Made by a program: the position numbers and the translations under genes
Source: an uncultured Succinivibrio sp.
GTDB taxonomy: Bacteria > Pseudomonadota > Gammaproteobacteria > Enterobacterales > Succinivibrionaceae
Assembly (NCBI GenBank): GCA_934218695.1
Contig: CAKQDA010000001.1
Coordinates: forward strand, 124,001-188,000
Length of the DNA stretch: 64,000 nt
Reading direction: 5' to 3'
Notes under the pieces: generated by a model
Database searches by the model: none
What the model saw: only the letters and a program-made list of their open reading frames with translations
Told to the model about the DNA's origin: nothing
In this document: one piece after another, positions 1-8,166 of the stretch
How the letters are laid out: every line of letters begins with the position of its first letter
How positions within the stretch are numbered: position 1 is the first letter of the stretch

Positions 1-254
1 GCATGAGCTCTACCAAGTCAATGACTGGTCACCTGTTAGGTGCAGCTGGTGCTATTGAGGCTGTTATTACAGTCATGTCAATCAAGGATCAGATCTGTCC
101 TCCAACAATCAATCTTCAGAATCCTGAGGATGAAGTTGGTGATTTCAATCTTGTTCCTGGTACAGCTCAGAAACATGATATTGAGTACGCTATGTCAAAT
201 AACTTTGGTTTCGGCGGTACTAACGGTTCATTACTGTTCAAGCGTGTTGACTAG
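1..254 (+). CDS. fabF: Beta-ketoacyl-ACP synthase II, C-terminal fragment
   Basis: Condensing enzyme of type II fatty acid elongation, extending acyl-ACP with malonyl-ACP in the cytoplasm. Only the last 83 or so residues are present; the gene enters from before base 1 in the frame of base 3. The fragment contains the thiolase-fold active-site segment [14 protein letters not shown], which carries one of the two catalytic histidines, and the C-terminal glycine-rich [12 protein letters not shown] motif, which carries the other conserved late residues. The match to FabF rather than FabB rests on the overall wording of this tail. A strong hairpin terminator follows 26 bases after the stop. Confidence 0.93.
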   Translation, partial: MSSTKSMTGHLLGAAGAIEAVITVMSIKDQICPPTINLQNPEDEVGDFNLVPGTAQKHDIEYAMSNNFGFGGTNGSLLFKRVD

Positions 255-280
255 TATCAGGTATTAGTTGAATGTTTTTA

Positions 281-299
281 ATCCCGCCTCTGGCGGGAT
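281..299. terminator. Hairpin terminator between convergent fabF and the S26 peptidase gene
   Basis: A perfect 8-bp GC-rich stem (ATCCCGCC / GGCGGGAT) with a three-base loop lies directly after fabF. T-rich flanks are short, but it sits exactly between two convergent genes and its right end touches the stop codon of the minus-strand gene, so it probably works in both directions. Confidence 0.8.
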
Positions 300-865
300 T
301 ACTGTTTTACAATCACTCCTTTAATCTCTTCCCCTCTAACAATACCGAAATATCTGCTGTCATAAGAATTTTCTTTTGATGATGCCACGATATATTCATT
401 ATTATCAAGAAAGCGGTTTATTCTAAATTCTGGTAATTTTCTCATTCTGATGTCATATTTCTGAGGAATTGAAAATGGAAATTTTATGCCATTAATTTCA
501 ATACCGTTAGAGCTTATCTTTACATGATCTCCCTGTACAGCTACAACTTTTTTTCCAACAGGTGCTGACTGAAAAGAACAGTTGCCTTGTGTTACATAAC
601 CTCTCTGTGATGATATTTTTGCTATTTTTCTGTTTAGGCAGAACAGAATGTAATCATCCTTTTGAGGATATCTGTTTTCTATTCTGTATAATCCGTAGGG
701 AATAGATGATGAGATATTAAACCAGAAATTAAATAAACCTGGTAAAAGTGAACCTGTATATGTTATTAGCACAAAAGCGAACATTATCTTTATAAGAGGT
801 TTTCTTTTGGATTTTTTTAGTTTTCTCGACTTGTAGTTGAGCCATTTGTTTTTCAGAGTTTTCAT
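299..865 (-). CDS. TraF-like S26 family signal peptidase
   Basis: A 188-residue inner-membrane serine protease of the S26 (signal peptidase I / TraF) family. A basic N-terminus is followed by one hydrophobic segment at about residues 26-48. The candidate nucleophile serine lies in NISSSIPYGLYRI just after the membrane segment, and the candidate general-base lysine in APVGKKVVAVQGD. The late DSRYFG motif is typical of this superfamily. The spacing resembles TraF-type peptidases, which mature conjugative pilins, rather than housekeeping LepB, but no tra gene is nearby and the substrate is unknown. The ATG start has a strong GGAGG ribosome binding site about 5 bases upstream. The gene is convergent with fabF and stands alone. 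Confidence 0.72.
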   Translation of the reverse strand: MKTLKNKWLNYKSRKLKKSKRKPLIKIMFAFVLITYTGSLLPGLFNFWFNISSSIPYGLYRIENRYPQKDDYILFCLNRKIAKISSQRGYVTQGNCSFQSAPVGKKVVAVQGDHVKISSNGIEINGIKFPFSIPQKYDIRMRKLPEFRINRFLDNNEYIVASSKENSYDSRYFGIVRGEEIKGVIVKQ

Positions 866-977
866 ATTACCTCCAGATGTTAATTCTAAGGTAATAAAAA
901 AAGGCTGTATTCAGATTGGTGTCAGTAAGTGTAAGTTTTTAGGATGATTCTAAAAAAAAGTATATGGCGCGAAAGAA

Positions 978-1003
978 CTGCTGCAGTTTTTTTTCTACAG
1001 CAG
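978..1003 (-). terminator. Possible terminator of the rpiR-family gene
   Basis: Inverted repeat CTGCTGCAG / CTACAGCAG (9 bp, one G-U pair) encloses a homopolymeric eight-base loop. It lies ten bases beyond the stop of the minus-strand regulator. On that strand it is followed by TTCTTTC, a weak T-tract. Confidence 0.5.
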
Positions 1004-1012
1004 AGCTTTTTA

Positions 1013-1867
1013 CTATTCAGCAGAAGACAGTGAATCGATTGCGTCTTGTGTGTCCTGCTTAATTTTGATTGCTTTCTCTCCGATTACTTTAATCAGTTCA
1101 ATATAGATCAAGTCGATGATAAAGAACACACTTAATCTTGAGTCAGCATATCCATGAGCCAGATCATAGTCATGCACTGCATGGAGCACTGTTATATCTG
1201 TAAAAGAGTAAAGAGGGGATGATGTCTCTGCAGTAATGGCGCAAATCATCGCGCCTTTCTTTGCACAGATTGAAGCTGACTTTACAAGTTCTCCTGTTTT
1301 TCCAGAATTTGAGATATAGATAACAAGATCCTGACTGTTAGTCATTATCGAGTGTGTCATGATTTCATGAGAGTCAGTATAGCAGCGAGCATCGATTCCT
1401 ATACGAGCAATTTTTCTTGCAGCATCCCGTGCCAGAAATCCTGAACTGCCTATACCAAAAAAGAAAACGTGTCTTGCTGATACCATTTCCTTGGCAAGTT
1501 TGGTTACTGATTCAAAACCAATTTCAACTGCTGTCTGAGAGAGCAGTGTCTGATTTAACTGTAACAGTTTCTGTGCTGTAGTTTCACAGCTTTCTTTGAG
1601 GTTTATTGCGGAACGTTTGCCTTTGTTATCACTGTCTTGAGCACCAAGATCCTGAGCTAGAGAGATTTTAAAATCCTTTAAGGTTTCAAATCCGAATTTT
1701 CTAGCGAATCTTGTAACTGTTGCATGGCTGATGTCACAGTCTGATGAGATCTCCGAAATGGATGATGAACAAGCTTTTAGACCGTTGGATAAAAAGTAGT
1801 GAATTAGTTTGTTGTCTGACTTTGATGCTTTAATCTGTGGATTGCTTAGTTTTTTTAGAATGCTCAC
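1013..1867 (-). CDS. MurR/RpiR family transcriptional regulator
   Basis: A 284-residue regulator with the two-domain RpiR layout: an N-terminal HTH_6 DNA-binding domain (about residues 1-80, with SHATVTRFARKFGFETLKDFK as the recognition region) and a C-terminal SIS sugar-phosphate-binding domain (about 120-260, with FFFGIGSSGFLARDAARKIARIG and VIYISNSGKTGE). Such proteins usually sense a phosphosugar and control nearby catabolic genes. The start is GTG with an AGGAT ribosome site. It is divergent from a BASS-family transporter across a 278-base AT-rich gap, so control of that transporter or of itself is plausible but not shown. No sugar operon is adjacent. Confidence 0.85.
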   Translation of the reverse strand: MSILKKLSNPQIKASKSDNKLIHYFLSNGLKACSSSISEISSDCDISHATVTRFARKFGFETLKDFKISLAQDLGAQDSDNKGKRSAINLKESCETTAQKLLQLNQTLLSQTAVEIGFESVTKLAKEMVSARHVFFFGIGSSGFLARDAARKIARIGIDARCYTDSHEIMTHSIMTNSQDLVIYISNSGKTGELVKSASICAKKGAMICAITAETSSPLYSFTDITVLHAVHDYDLAHGYADSRLSVFFIIDLIYIELIKVIGEKAIKIKQDTQDAIDSLSSAE

Positions 1868-2145
1868 GGTCTTATCCTGATTTATGTATTTCTTGTGCGG
1901 TTTAGCATATATGTTTCAATATTTGAAAATTATTTTACACTTTTACTAAAATAAATGTAAATTTTTTTGAAAAATTTTGAAAATTTCTTCAAAAAATGTC
2001 GAATTATCTATAACAAGTTTCTTTTTTGGCTGCTTAGTGATCATTTTTAATGACAATATTTTTCTTTTTGTAAAATATAAAATGCAACTGTTTATTAAAA
2101 TTCTTTTTGTAAGTAAAATGGCTACAAATTTATGAGGAATGAAAA

Positions 2146-3045
2146 GTGAATCCGATTTTTATAGTTTTACCGATTTTAACCATACTTACATATTCATTAG
2201 GTCTCACATTAAAGTCTACAGACTTTAAAATGCTTCTGAAAAATCCACTGCCTATGGCTGTAGGTCTTTCAGGACAGCTGGTTTTCCTTCCAGTAATTGC
2301 ACTGGTGATAGCTTATATGATGGATCTTGACGGCGTATTTTTCATAGGTCTTGTACTTATTGCCTGCTGTCCTGGAGGATCATCATCCAATATTTTTTCC
2401 TATATTGCAAAAGGTGATGTAGCATTATCAGTATCAATGACCGCTATAAGCTCTATTGTTACTCTTGTAACTCTGCCAGTAATCATGTCAGTTTGTGTCT
2501 TTGTGCTAAATTCAAATGGTGTTCAGTCAGAATTCGGAACCGTTCAGCTGCCAGTGGGAAAGCTTTTAATTCAGAATGTTGTCCTGATGCTGTTCCCAAT
2601 TATACTTGGGGTTCTTACTCAGTATTACTTTAAAAATGTTGCTGAAAAGATCTCAAAAGTTCTTTCCAAAATTGCCTTTCCATGCCTGATACTCTTAGCT
2701 TCTATCTTTTTTATTAAGCATTATCACAATATTGCAGCTCATCTTGATAAACTGGGCTTAAGCGTATTACTGCTGGTTGTTCTGGCGGTAATTGCTGCAT
2801 CTCTGCTTTCAAGATTATTCAATCAGTCTTCAAAAACAAGGCGCACAATCGTGATTGAGGTTGCCATGCAAAATGCCGCTCAGGCCATAGCCATTGCATC
2901 AAGTCCTTTTGTGTTTAACAGTGAAATCATGACTATACCTCCAATCCTTTATGCCTTGGTCATGAATCTGGTACTGCTTGTTTATGTTGGAGCAATTCTG
3001 CATAAAGAGAACAGTTCTTCATTAGTTCAGGCAAAGTCAGAGTAA
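2146..3045 (+). CDS. Bile acid:sodium symporter (BASS) family transporter
   Basis: A 299-residue polytopic inner-membrane protein with about nine to ten hydrophobic segments. The conserved BASS core motif CCPGGSSSNIFSYIAKGDVA lies at about residues 75-95, and a second conserved region (EVAMQNAAQAIAIAS) near residue 245 matches the crossover helices of the family. Bacterial members carry organic anions such as bile acids, pyruvate or pantoate with sodium; the substrate cannot be read from the sequence. The start is GTG with a GAGGA ribosome site about 7 bases upstream. An RpiR-type regulator is divergent upstream and a decayed tonB-like gene follows. Confidence 0.85.
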   Translation: MNPIFIVLPILTILTYSLGLTLKSTDFKMLLKNPLPMAVGLSGQLVFLPVIALVIAYMMDLDGVFFIGLVLIACCPGGSSSNIFSYIAKGDVALSVSMTAISSIVTLVTLPVIMSVCVFVLNSNGVQSEFGTVQLPVGKLLIQNVVLMLFPIILGVLTQYYFKNVAEKISKVLSKIAFPCLILLASIFFIKHYHNIAAHLDKLGLSVLLLVVLAVIAASLLSRLFNQSSKTRRTIVIEVAMQNAAQAIAIASSPFVFNSEIMTIPPILYALVMNLVLLVYVGAILHKENSSSLVQAKSE

Positions 3046-3062
3046 ATCTTTAATACTCCATT

Positions 3063-3097
3063 CCTGTACAGGAGGATAAAACTATCTGCTGTACAGG
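3063..3097. repeat. Paired TGTACA palindromes, possible terminator stem
   Basis: CCTGTACAG (3063-3071) and CTGTACAGG (3089-3097) are inverted copies that can form a 9-bp stem. Each is also a small palindrome around TGTACA, with centres about 25 bases apart. It lies just after the BASS transporter. Only TTT follows the stem, so it may be a weak terminator or a pair of protein-binding sites. Confidence 0.4.
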
Positions 3098-3221
3098 TTT
3101 GGAACCGTCCCTCAAATACACACCTTTTCAAAATCAGCTACAAAGAATTTCAGTACTAAGATAAGTACAATCAAAATCAGACACATCTGTGACAAATCCA
3201 TAAGACAGGTTTCTTTATAAA

Positions 3222-3989
3222 ATGATTCTTTATGATAAGTACGGACTGAAGGCGAACAGAGCATCTTTTATAATTACTCTTTTGCTGATAACAGTTATGT
3301 TGTCATTTTTTGAGTTTAATACTTTTGCTGAAGTTCAGGCACAGGTTGAGCCTCAGTCTTCCTATGAAATAAAAGTTTTGGATCAGAGTTTAATTGAAAG
3401 AGAGCTAAATTCATTTGAAGATGTGAAAATAGCAGAACCTGAAAAGACAGCTGATAATGATGTTTAAAGTGAAGAAAAGATAGCTGTAAAAGTTAAAAAT
3501 GAGAAAAAAACTGAAAAACGTACAGAGAAAAAGAATTATTCTAAAAAAGAGAATAAAACTGTAAAAAAATCAGCTAAAACTGATAAAAAATTATTAAATA
3601 GCGACAATAACTCTACAAAATCGTCTGAAAAGCAGAATTTTCAGAGTAGCAGTAAATCAGAGAAACCGTTAAATGAAACATATGAAAGAAAACAGACAGG
3701 ACAGTTTTACAATAATGCCTTTAATTCTCTGTTGTCATTCCTGTCATCTAAAAAGAAGTATCTTCTCAGAGCAAAGAGATTAAATCAGCAAGGAAAATGT
3801 GTAATTCTTTTTAAGGTTGATAAAACAGGCAGAGTTTGTTCTGCTGTTTTGTCAGAAGCATCGTCTTTTTCTCTTTTGGACAGGGAATGTCAGTCACTGG
3901 CATCAAAAGCAGTTGGTTTTGACACCTAGGTTACAGAAAAAGATCTTAATGAATCAGTTCCTGTAAGCTTTAAACTTAATTTCCGGTAA
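3222..3989 (+). pseudogene. tonB: TonB-like energy transducer, broken by two in-frame stops
   Basis: Read in one frame, this stretch gives a complete TonB-like layout: an N-terminal hydrophobic anchor (residues about 15-35), a long Lys/Glu/Ser-rich periplasmic spacer, and a C-terminal TonB domain with YLLRAKRLNQQGKCVILFKV, the GRVCSAVL strand, LLDREC and a final PVSFKLNFR. Two stop codons interrupt it: TAA at 3465-3467 within the spacer and TAG at 3927-3929 near the end. Both are explainable as single-base nonsense changes, for example CAG to TAG at the second. No frameshift is needed. No exbB, exbD or receptor gene is adjacent. It is probably a recently inactivated TonB paralogue; a sequencing artefact would need two errors. 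Confidence 0.72.
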
Positions 3990-4184
3990 TCCGATTATCA
4001 TTTCAGTTACAGTTATAACTTCACTATTGCCATCCTTAATTTGGAGTTGCAAAGCTCTGTAACCTAGTACTCAGCTTGAATTTTTTTTTACTTTCGTGAA
4101 CCATCCTCAGAATAATATCTTTGAATAATAGAGTTAAATCCTCTGTTATTTGGTAAAATCAAGTAACGTTTTTTAGAGGGTGTT

Positions 4185-4997
4185 ATGGCAAACAGTAATT
4201 ACAAGGGTGGAATTCACAATGGCTTTGAAACTCTTCTCAAAGCTATTGAAGAGCTTGCCGGCAGCAAAATTGATCTTTCAGATATAAAAGATAAAGCTGA
4301 TCCTGCCAGGTTAAGGGCAATGGATGCAAAAATTGCAAGTCAGGAAATAGCAAAAGAGCGTCTTGAAAAACATAAATCCTTTGTAAACAGTATCTATGAA
4401 AGTAAAAAGGTTTTACCAGAAAATACCTTTGAAAAAGCTCTGCAGGATGATATGAACAAAGATGCCTTCGCATCAGCAAGATCTTTTTGCTATATGGCCT
4501 TTATATCAGGGGAGTTTTCTGCAGCCCCTCCACTGTTTTTGTTGCAGGGACCTGCAGGAACCGGCAAAACCTATATCTGTAACTGTATTGCAAACGAATT
4601 TTTAAACAAAAAATGGAAAGATGTCGAAATCTGCGATTACAACCAGATCAAAAAAGCAAAAGTCCCAAGTCAGGCAGATACAAGTTTTGATATAGAAGCT
4701 AAGAACAAAGCCTGGCAGCGTTTTGTAACCGTAGATCTTTTAATTCTAGATGGACTGTGCAAAAACAATGAGGCCCTGACAGCATATGACAGGCAGGTAC
4801 TACCTGAACTTTTGAGATCAAGAAGAGCCAACAACCTGCCAATGGTGATTACAACTCCTCTGCAGCCTACAATGATGCACAATCACCTTGGTGATGAGTG
4901 TTTTGAATCTTTAAAGGATTACTCTGTAATGACTGCTGCACTGTTCGGTCAGAGCAGAAGACAGCCCATCCTTTTTGGCGGAGCAAGATTAAATTGA
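4185..4997 (+). CDS. DnaC-like AAA+ ATPase with degenerate catalytic motifs
   Basis: A 270-residue protein resembling DnaC/IstB-type helicase-loader ATPases. A helical N-terminal region (about 1-110) precedes the ATPase core. Walker A is intact (GPAGTGKT, residues 122-129). The Walker B strand reads LLILDG at 185-190, so the aspartate is present but the usual catalytic acidic residue is replaced by glycine. The sensor-1 strand reads VITTP (221-225) where DnaC has an asparagine. It probably binds nucleotide; hydrolysis is doubtful. It overlaps ruvX by four bases and forms a run with yqcC. A role in replication restart or helicase loading is inferred from the fold only. Confidence 0.68.
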   Translation: MANSNYKGGIHNGFETLLKAIEELAGSKIDLSDIKDKADPARLRAMDAKIASQEIAKERLEKHKSFVNSIYESKKVLPENTFEKALQDDMNKDAFASARSFCYMAFISGEFSAAPPLFLLQGPAGTGKTYICNCIANEFLNKKWKDVEICDYNQIKKAKVPSQADTSFDIEAKNKAWQRFVTVDLLILDGLCKNNEALTAYDRQVLPELLRSRRANNLPMVITTPLQPTMMHNHLGDECFESLKDYSVMTAALFGQSRRQPILFGGARLN

Positions 4998-5413
4998 GTA
5001 CCATTATCTGTTTTGACTTTGGAACCTCTCATATCGGAGTAGCAACAGGAAACACTGTCACTAGAACCTGTACCCCACAGAAGGCAATTCTGGCTAAAGA
5101 CGGTATTCCAAATGAGGCTGCTTTAAAGAAACTGATTGCCGAATGGCGTCCGTCTCTGTTTGTTGTTGGTCTGCCTTTAAACATGGATGGGACTGAGCAG
5201 CTGATGACCAAAAGAGCAAGAAAATTCGGAAACAGACTGTCTGAGAACTTTAAAATTAAGGTTTCCTTTGTGGATGAGCGACTAACCTCAGCTCAGGCTA
5301 AAGAGGAAATTTTCAGTCAGGGTGGTTTTAGAGCCTTAGCCAAAGACAAAGGTGCAATTGACTGTCTTTCGGCCGTCGCTATTCTTGAGCAGTATTTTTC
5401 AGAAAATGAATAA
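4994..5413 (+). CDS. ruvX: Putative pre-16S rRNA nuclease / Holliday junction resolvase-like YqgF
   Basis: A 139-residue YqgF/RuvX family protein with the RNase H-like fold, thought to process the 5' end of pre-16S rRNA. The N-terminal strand CFDFGTSHIGVATG carries the first catalytic aspartate. VVGLPLNMDG is the family signature, FVDERLTSAQA holds the conserved acidic residue, and GAIDCLSAVAIL near the C-terminus supplies the final aspartate. The start is TTG, overlapping the stop of the dnaC-like gene (TTGA), which suggests translational coupling. In many gammaproteobacteria yqgE precedes this gene; here a DnaC-like ATPase does. Confidence 0.9.
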   Translation: MSTIICFDFGTSHIGVATGNTVTRTCTPQKAILAKDGIPNEAALKKLIAEWRPSLFVVGLPLNMDGTEQLMTKRARKFGNRLSENFKIKVSFVDERLTSAQAKEEIFSQGGFRALAKDKGAIDCLSAVAILEQYFSENE

Positions 5414-5741
5414 GATTAGTAAAAAAGAACAGGTTGCGTTATCCCTGTCAAACATAAAGACAGAGCTTGATAAACTGGGCTTATGGTCAAATGGCAAGAA
5501 CAGACCTCATAAGATAGCTTTTTTATCCAGACTGCCTTTTTGTATGAACACAATGGAATTTCATCAGTGGATTGAATTTGTTCTGTATCCTAAAATGATG
5601 GAAATTGTTAATTCAGACAATCCTCTGCCTGAAAGAGTGCTCATTCACACATATGCACAGGAAATATATAGAGGCAGGTGGCAAGAATACAAAGATCTTA
5701 TAAAAACTTTAATGGAGTTTGATAAGATTTTTGATATGTAA
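5406..5741 (+). CDS. yqcC: YqcC family protein (DUF446)
   Basis: A 111-residue cytoplasmic protein matching the YqcC/DUF446 family, whose function is unknown. Diagnostic wording includes LPFCMNTMEFHQWIEFVLYP and an aromatic, helix-rich remainder. The open frame extends further upstream, but the ATG at 5406 is chosen because it gives the family N-terminus and overlaps the ruvX stop by eight bases, as in a coupled operon. In E. coli yqcC sits beside the tRNA pseudouridine synthase truC; here it closes the dnaC-like/ruvX group and precedes flhA. Confidence 0.85.
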   Translation: MNKISKKEQVALSLSNIKTELDKLGLWSNGKNRPHKIAFLSRLPFCMNTMEFHQWIEFVLYPKMMEIVNSDNPLPERVLIHTYAQEIYRGRWQEYKDLIKTLMEFDKIFDM

Positions 5742-5796
5742 GGCATATAAAATGCTTTTAACTGTCTGAATATGATAATTTACGGAATTTTGACAC

Positions 5797-8007
5797 GTGG
5801 CACTTCTAGATAAGATAAAGGTTCCTGCTGCAATTACTAGTTTTATTGGTGCAGCAAAGCGTAACGAAAAGGTTGCAAAGGGTCTGGCTATAGGTAACAC
5901 CGCCTATAAGAAGATCTCCATGTTCAAGATAGGTACTCCTATCCTGGTGCTAGCCTGTCTGTCTATGATCACGCTGCCAATGCCACCATTCCTTCTGGAT
6001 ATGCTGTTCTCTCTGAATATTGCTTTATCCATGATTGTGCTTTTAGTTGCAATTTACTCTCAGAAACCTCTGGATTTTGGTTCCTTTCCATCTGTTCTGC
6101 TGTTAACCACTATTTTAAGACTGTCTTTAAACGTGGCTTCAACCCGCGTTATTCTGTTGCATGGCCAAGATGGTACATCTGCAGCAGGTAAAGTTATCGA
6201 AGCATTCGGTAATGTGGTTATGGGCGGTAACTATACTGTTGGTATCATCGTATTTGCCATCTTAATCATTATTAATTTCCAGGTGGTAACCAAAGGTGCC
6301 GGCCGTATTGCTGAGGTGTCTGCAAGATTTACCCTCGATGCCATGCCTGGCAAGCAGATGTCTATTGATGCGGATTTAAACGCAGGTATTATCGATCAGG
6401 ATACAGCAAGACAGAGACGTATTGATGTAACAAGAGAAGCTGATTTCTACGGTTCAATGGATGGTGCTTCAAAATTCGTAAAAGGCGATGCTGTAGCAGG
6501 TCTTCTGATTATGTTAATCAACCTTGTCGGTGGCATTATCATTGGTACTTTCAATCATGGTCTCTCTGTAGGTGAGGCCGCATCAATCTTTGCAATTTTA
6601 ACTATCGGTGACGGTCTTGTGGCTCAGATCCCTTCATTACTGCTGTCTGTAGCCTCTGCTATTATTGTTACACGCCAGAGCAGTTCAAAACAGGAAATGG
6701 GTCAGCAGGTTGTATCCGATCTGTTCTCAAAGCCAAAAACAATGTTTATAGTTGCATCTGTTCTGGCAGTTATGGGCATTGTACCTGGTATGCCTCATGT
6801 TGCTTTTTTAATGCTGGCTACTGTTTGTGCTCTTATAGGTCTGATAATCAAGAAGCATAAGGAAGCTCAGGCTTTAAAGGCAAAAACAGAAGTGCAGCCA
6901 GGTGGCGCCAAGGCAGGAGCTCCTGGAGCTGAGCAGAAGGAGCTGTCATGGGATGATGTTTCAGAGGTTGATGTTATCGGCCTTGAGGTAGGATACAGAC
7001 TTATTCCCATGGTGGACAAGAACCAGAATGGTGAACTTCTAAATCGAGTCAAAGGTGTAAGAAAGAAGCTGTCTCAGGATTTAGGCTTTTTAATTCCTCC
7101 TGTGCATATAAGAGATAATCTTGATCTGGGACCTAACTTTTACCGCATTACCATAATGGGAGTTACATTCGGTGAGGCTGAAATCCAGCCTGAGCGCGAC
7201 ATGGCGATCAATCCAGGTCAGGTTTTTGGTGATATTCCAGGTCTCAAGGCAAAAGATCCTGCCTTTGGTCTTGATGCTGTTTGGATCAGCAAAAATGACA
7301 ATGATAAGGCCTTAGGTCTTGGGTATACAGTAGTTGACTGTTCAACTGTGATTGCAACTCATTTATCTCAGATCCTTGTGAATAACTGTGCCTCTCTTTT
7401 AGGTCAGGAGGAAGTTCAGAACATCCTGGATATTGTGGCAAAGTCACAGCCAAAACTTGTAAATGGTTTAGTTCCTTCTGTTATCAATTTAGGACTGTTA
7501 ACTCACATTCTTCAGAACCTGCTTAACGAGGGTGTTCCTATCAGAGATATGAGAACAGTTCTGGAAACCCTAGTTGAATACGGTCCTAAGAGTCAGGATC
7601 CAGAGGTTTTAACTGCAGCCTGCCGTATCGGTCTGCGTCGCCTGATTATTCAGGATATTGTAGGTTCAGAAAATACCATCCCTGTTATCACACTTGCCCC
7701 TGATCTTGAAAAAGTTTTACACAAGTCCCTTGAAACAGGCGGTGCCGAAGGTATAGGTATCGAGCCAGGTATGGCCGACAGGCTGCAGCGCTCCCTTATG
7801 GATGCCACTTCAAATCAGGAAATGGAAGGTGAACCTGCCATTTTACTGACATCCGGTATCTTAAGATCGACACTTTCAAGATTTGTTAAGAATACCATTC
7901 CCGGTCTTAGGGTTCTCTCATATCAGGAAGTTCCTGATGATAAGCAGATTAAGATTGTCAGCGTGGTTGGCAACCAGAATAATCAGCAGAATCTTGGAAT
8001 GAGATAG
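5797..8007 (+). CDS. flhA: Flagellar biosynthesis protein FlhA
   Basis: A 736-residue core component of the flagellar type III export gate. An unusually long 45-residue cytoplasmic N-terminus precedes eight predicted membrane segments (about residues 46-330). The FHIPEP loop has the signature RIAEVSARFTLDAMPGKQMS (about 167-186) followed by DADLNAG. The large cytoplasmic domain (about 380-725) binds chaperone-substrate complexes. The start is GTG with a weak GGAA site. It opens the flhA-to-cheW module. flhB, normally immediately upstream in polar systems, is absent and yqcC takes its place. Confidence 0.97.
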   Translation: MALLDKIKVPAAITSFIGAAKRNEKVAKGLAIGNTAYKKISMFKIGTPILVLACLSMITLPMPPFLLDMLFSLNIALSMIVLLVAIYSQKPLDFGSFPSVLLLTTILRLSLNVASTRVILLHGQDGTSAAGKVIEAFGNVVMGGNYTVGIIVFAILIIINFQVVTKGAGRIAEVSARFTLDAMPGKQMSIDADLNAGIIDQDTARQRRIDVTREADFYGSMDGASKFVKGDAVAGLLIMLINLVGGIIIGTFNHGLSVGEAASIFAILTIGDGLVAQIPSLLLSVASAIIVTRQSSSKQEMGQQVVSDLFSKPKTMFIVASVLAVMGIVPGMPHVAFLMLATVCALIGLIIKKHKEAQALKAKTEVQPGGAKAGAPGAEQKELSWDDVSEVDVIGLEVGYRLIPMVDKNQNGELLNRVKGVRKKLSQDLGFLIPPVHIRDNLDLGPNFYRITIMGVTFGEAEIQPERDMAINPGQVFGDIPGLKAKDPAFGLDAVWISKNDNDKALGLGYTVVDCSTVIATHLSQILVNNCASLLGQEEVQNILDIVAKSQPKLVNGLVPSVINLGLLTHILQNLLNEGVPIRDMRTVLETLVEYGPKSQDPEVLTAACRIGLRRLIIQDIVGSENTIPVITLAPDLEKVLHKSLETGGAEGIGIEPGMADRLQRSLMDATSNQEMEGEPAILLTSGILRSTLSRFVKNTIPGLRVLSYQEVPDDKQIKIVSVVGNQNNQQNLGMR

Positions 8008-8166
8008 ATAAAGTAGTGTAAATGCCTCAATTTTGGTCTAAATAGCATTATCTACTTAACAATATTGAATTTAATATACGTTTTGTCATTGACTTAAATT
8101 GTACTTTTACAGAAAATTGTACAGATTTTCAAAAGTTTTGTGAATTATAAAAATAACGAGTTCTAA

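Noticed and set aside
3222..3989. Programmed stop-codon readthrough or an alternative genetic code in the tonB-like gene
   Set aside because: Intact genes in the window use TAA, TAG and TGA as normal stops, and the interrupted genes contain both TAA and TAG. Ordinary nonsense mutation is simpler.
5790..5815. Sigma-54 site at the flhA start (TGGCAC)
   Set aside because: The TGGCAC belongs to the first codons of flhA, and no -12 GC follows at the right distance.
8025..8060. Sigma-54 promoter in the flhA-flhF gap (TTGGTC...GCAT)
   Set aside because: Only eight bases separate GG and GC, two short of the strict ten-base spacing.
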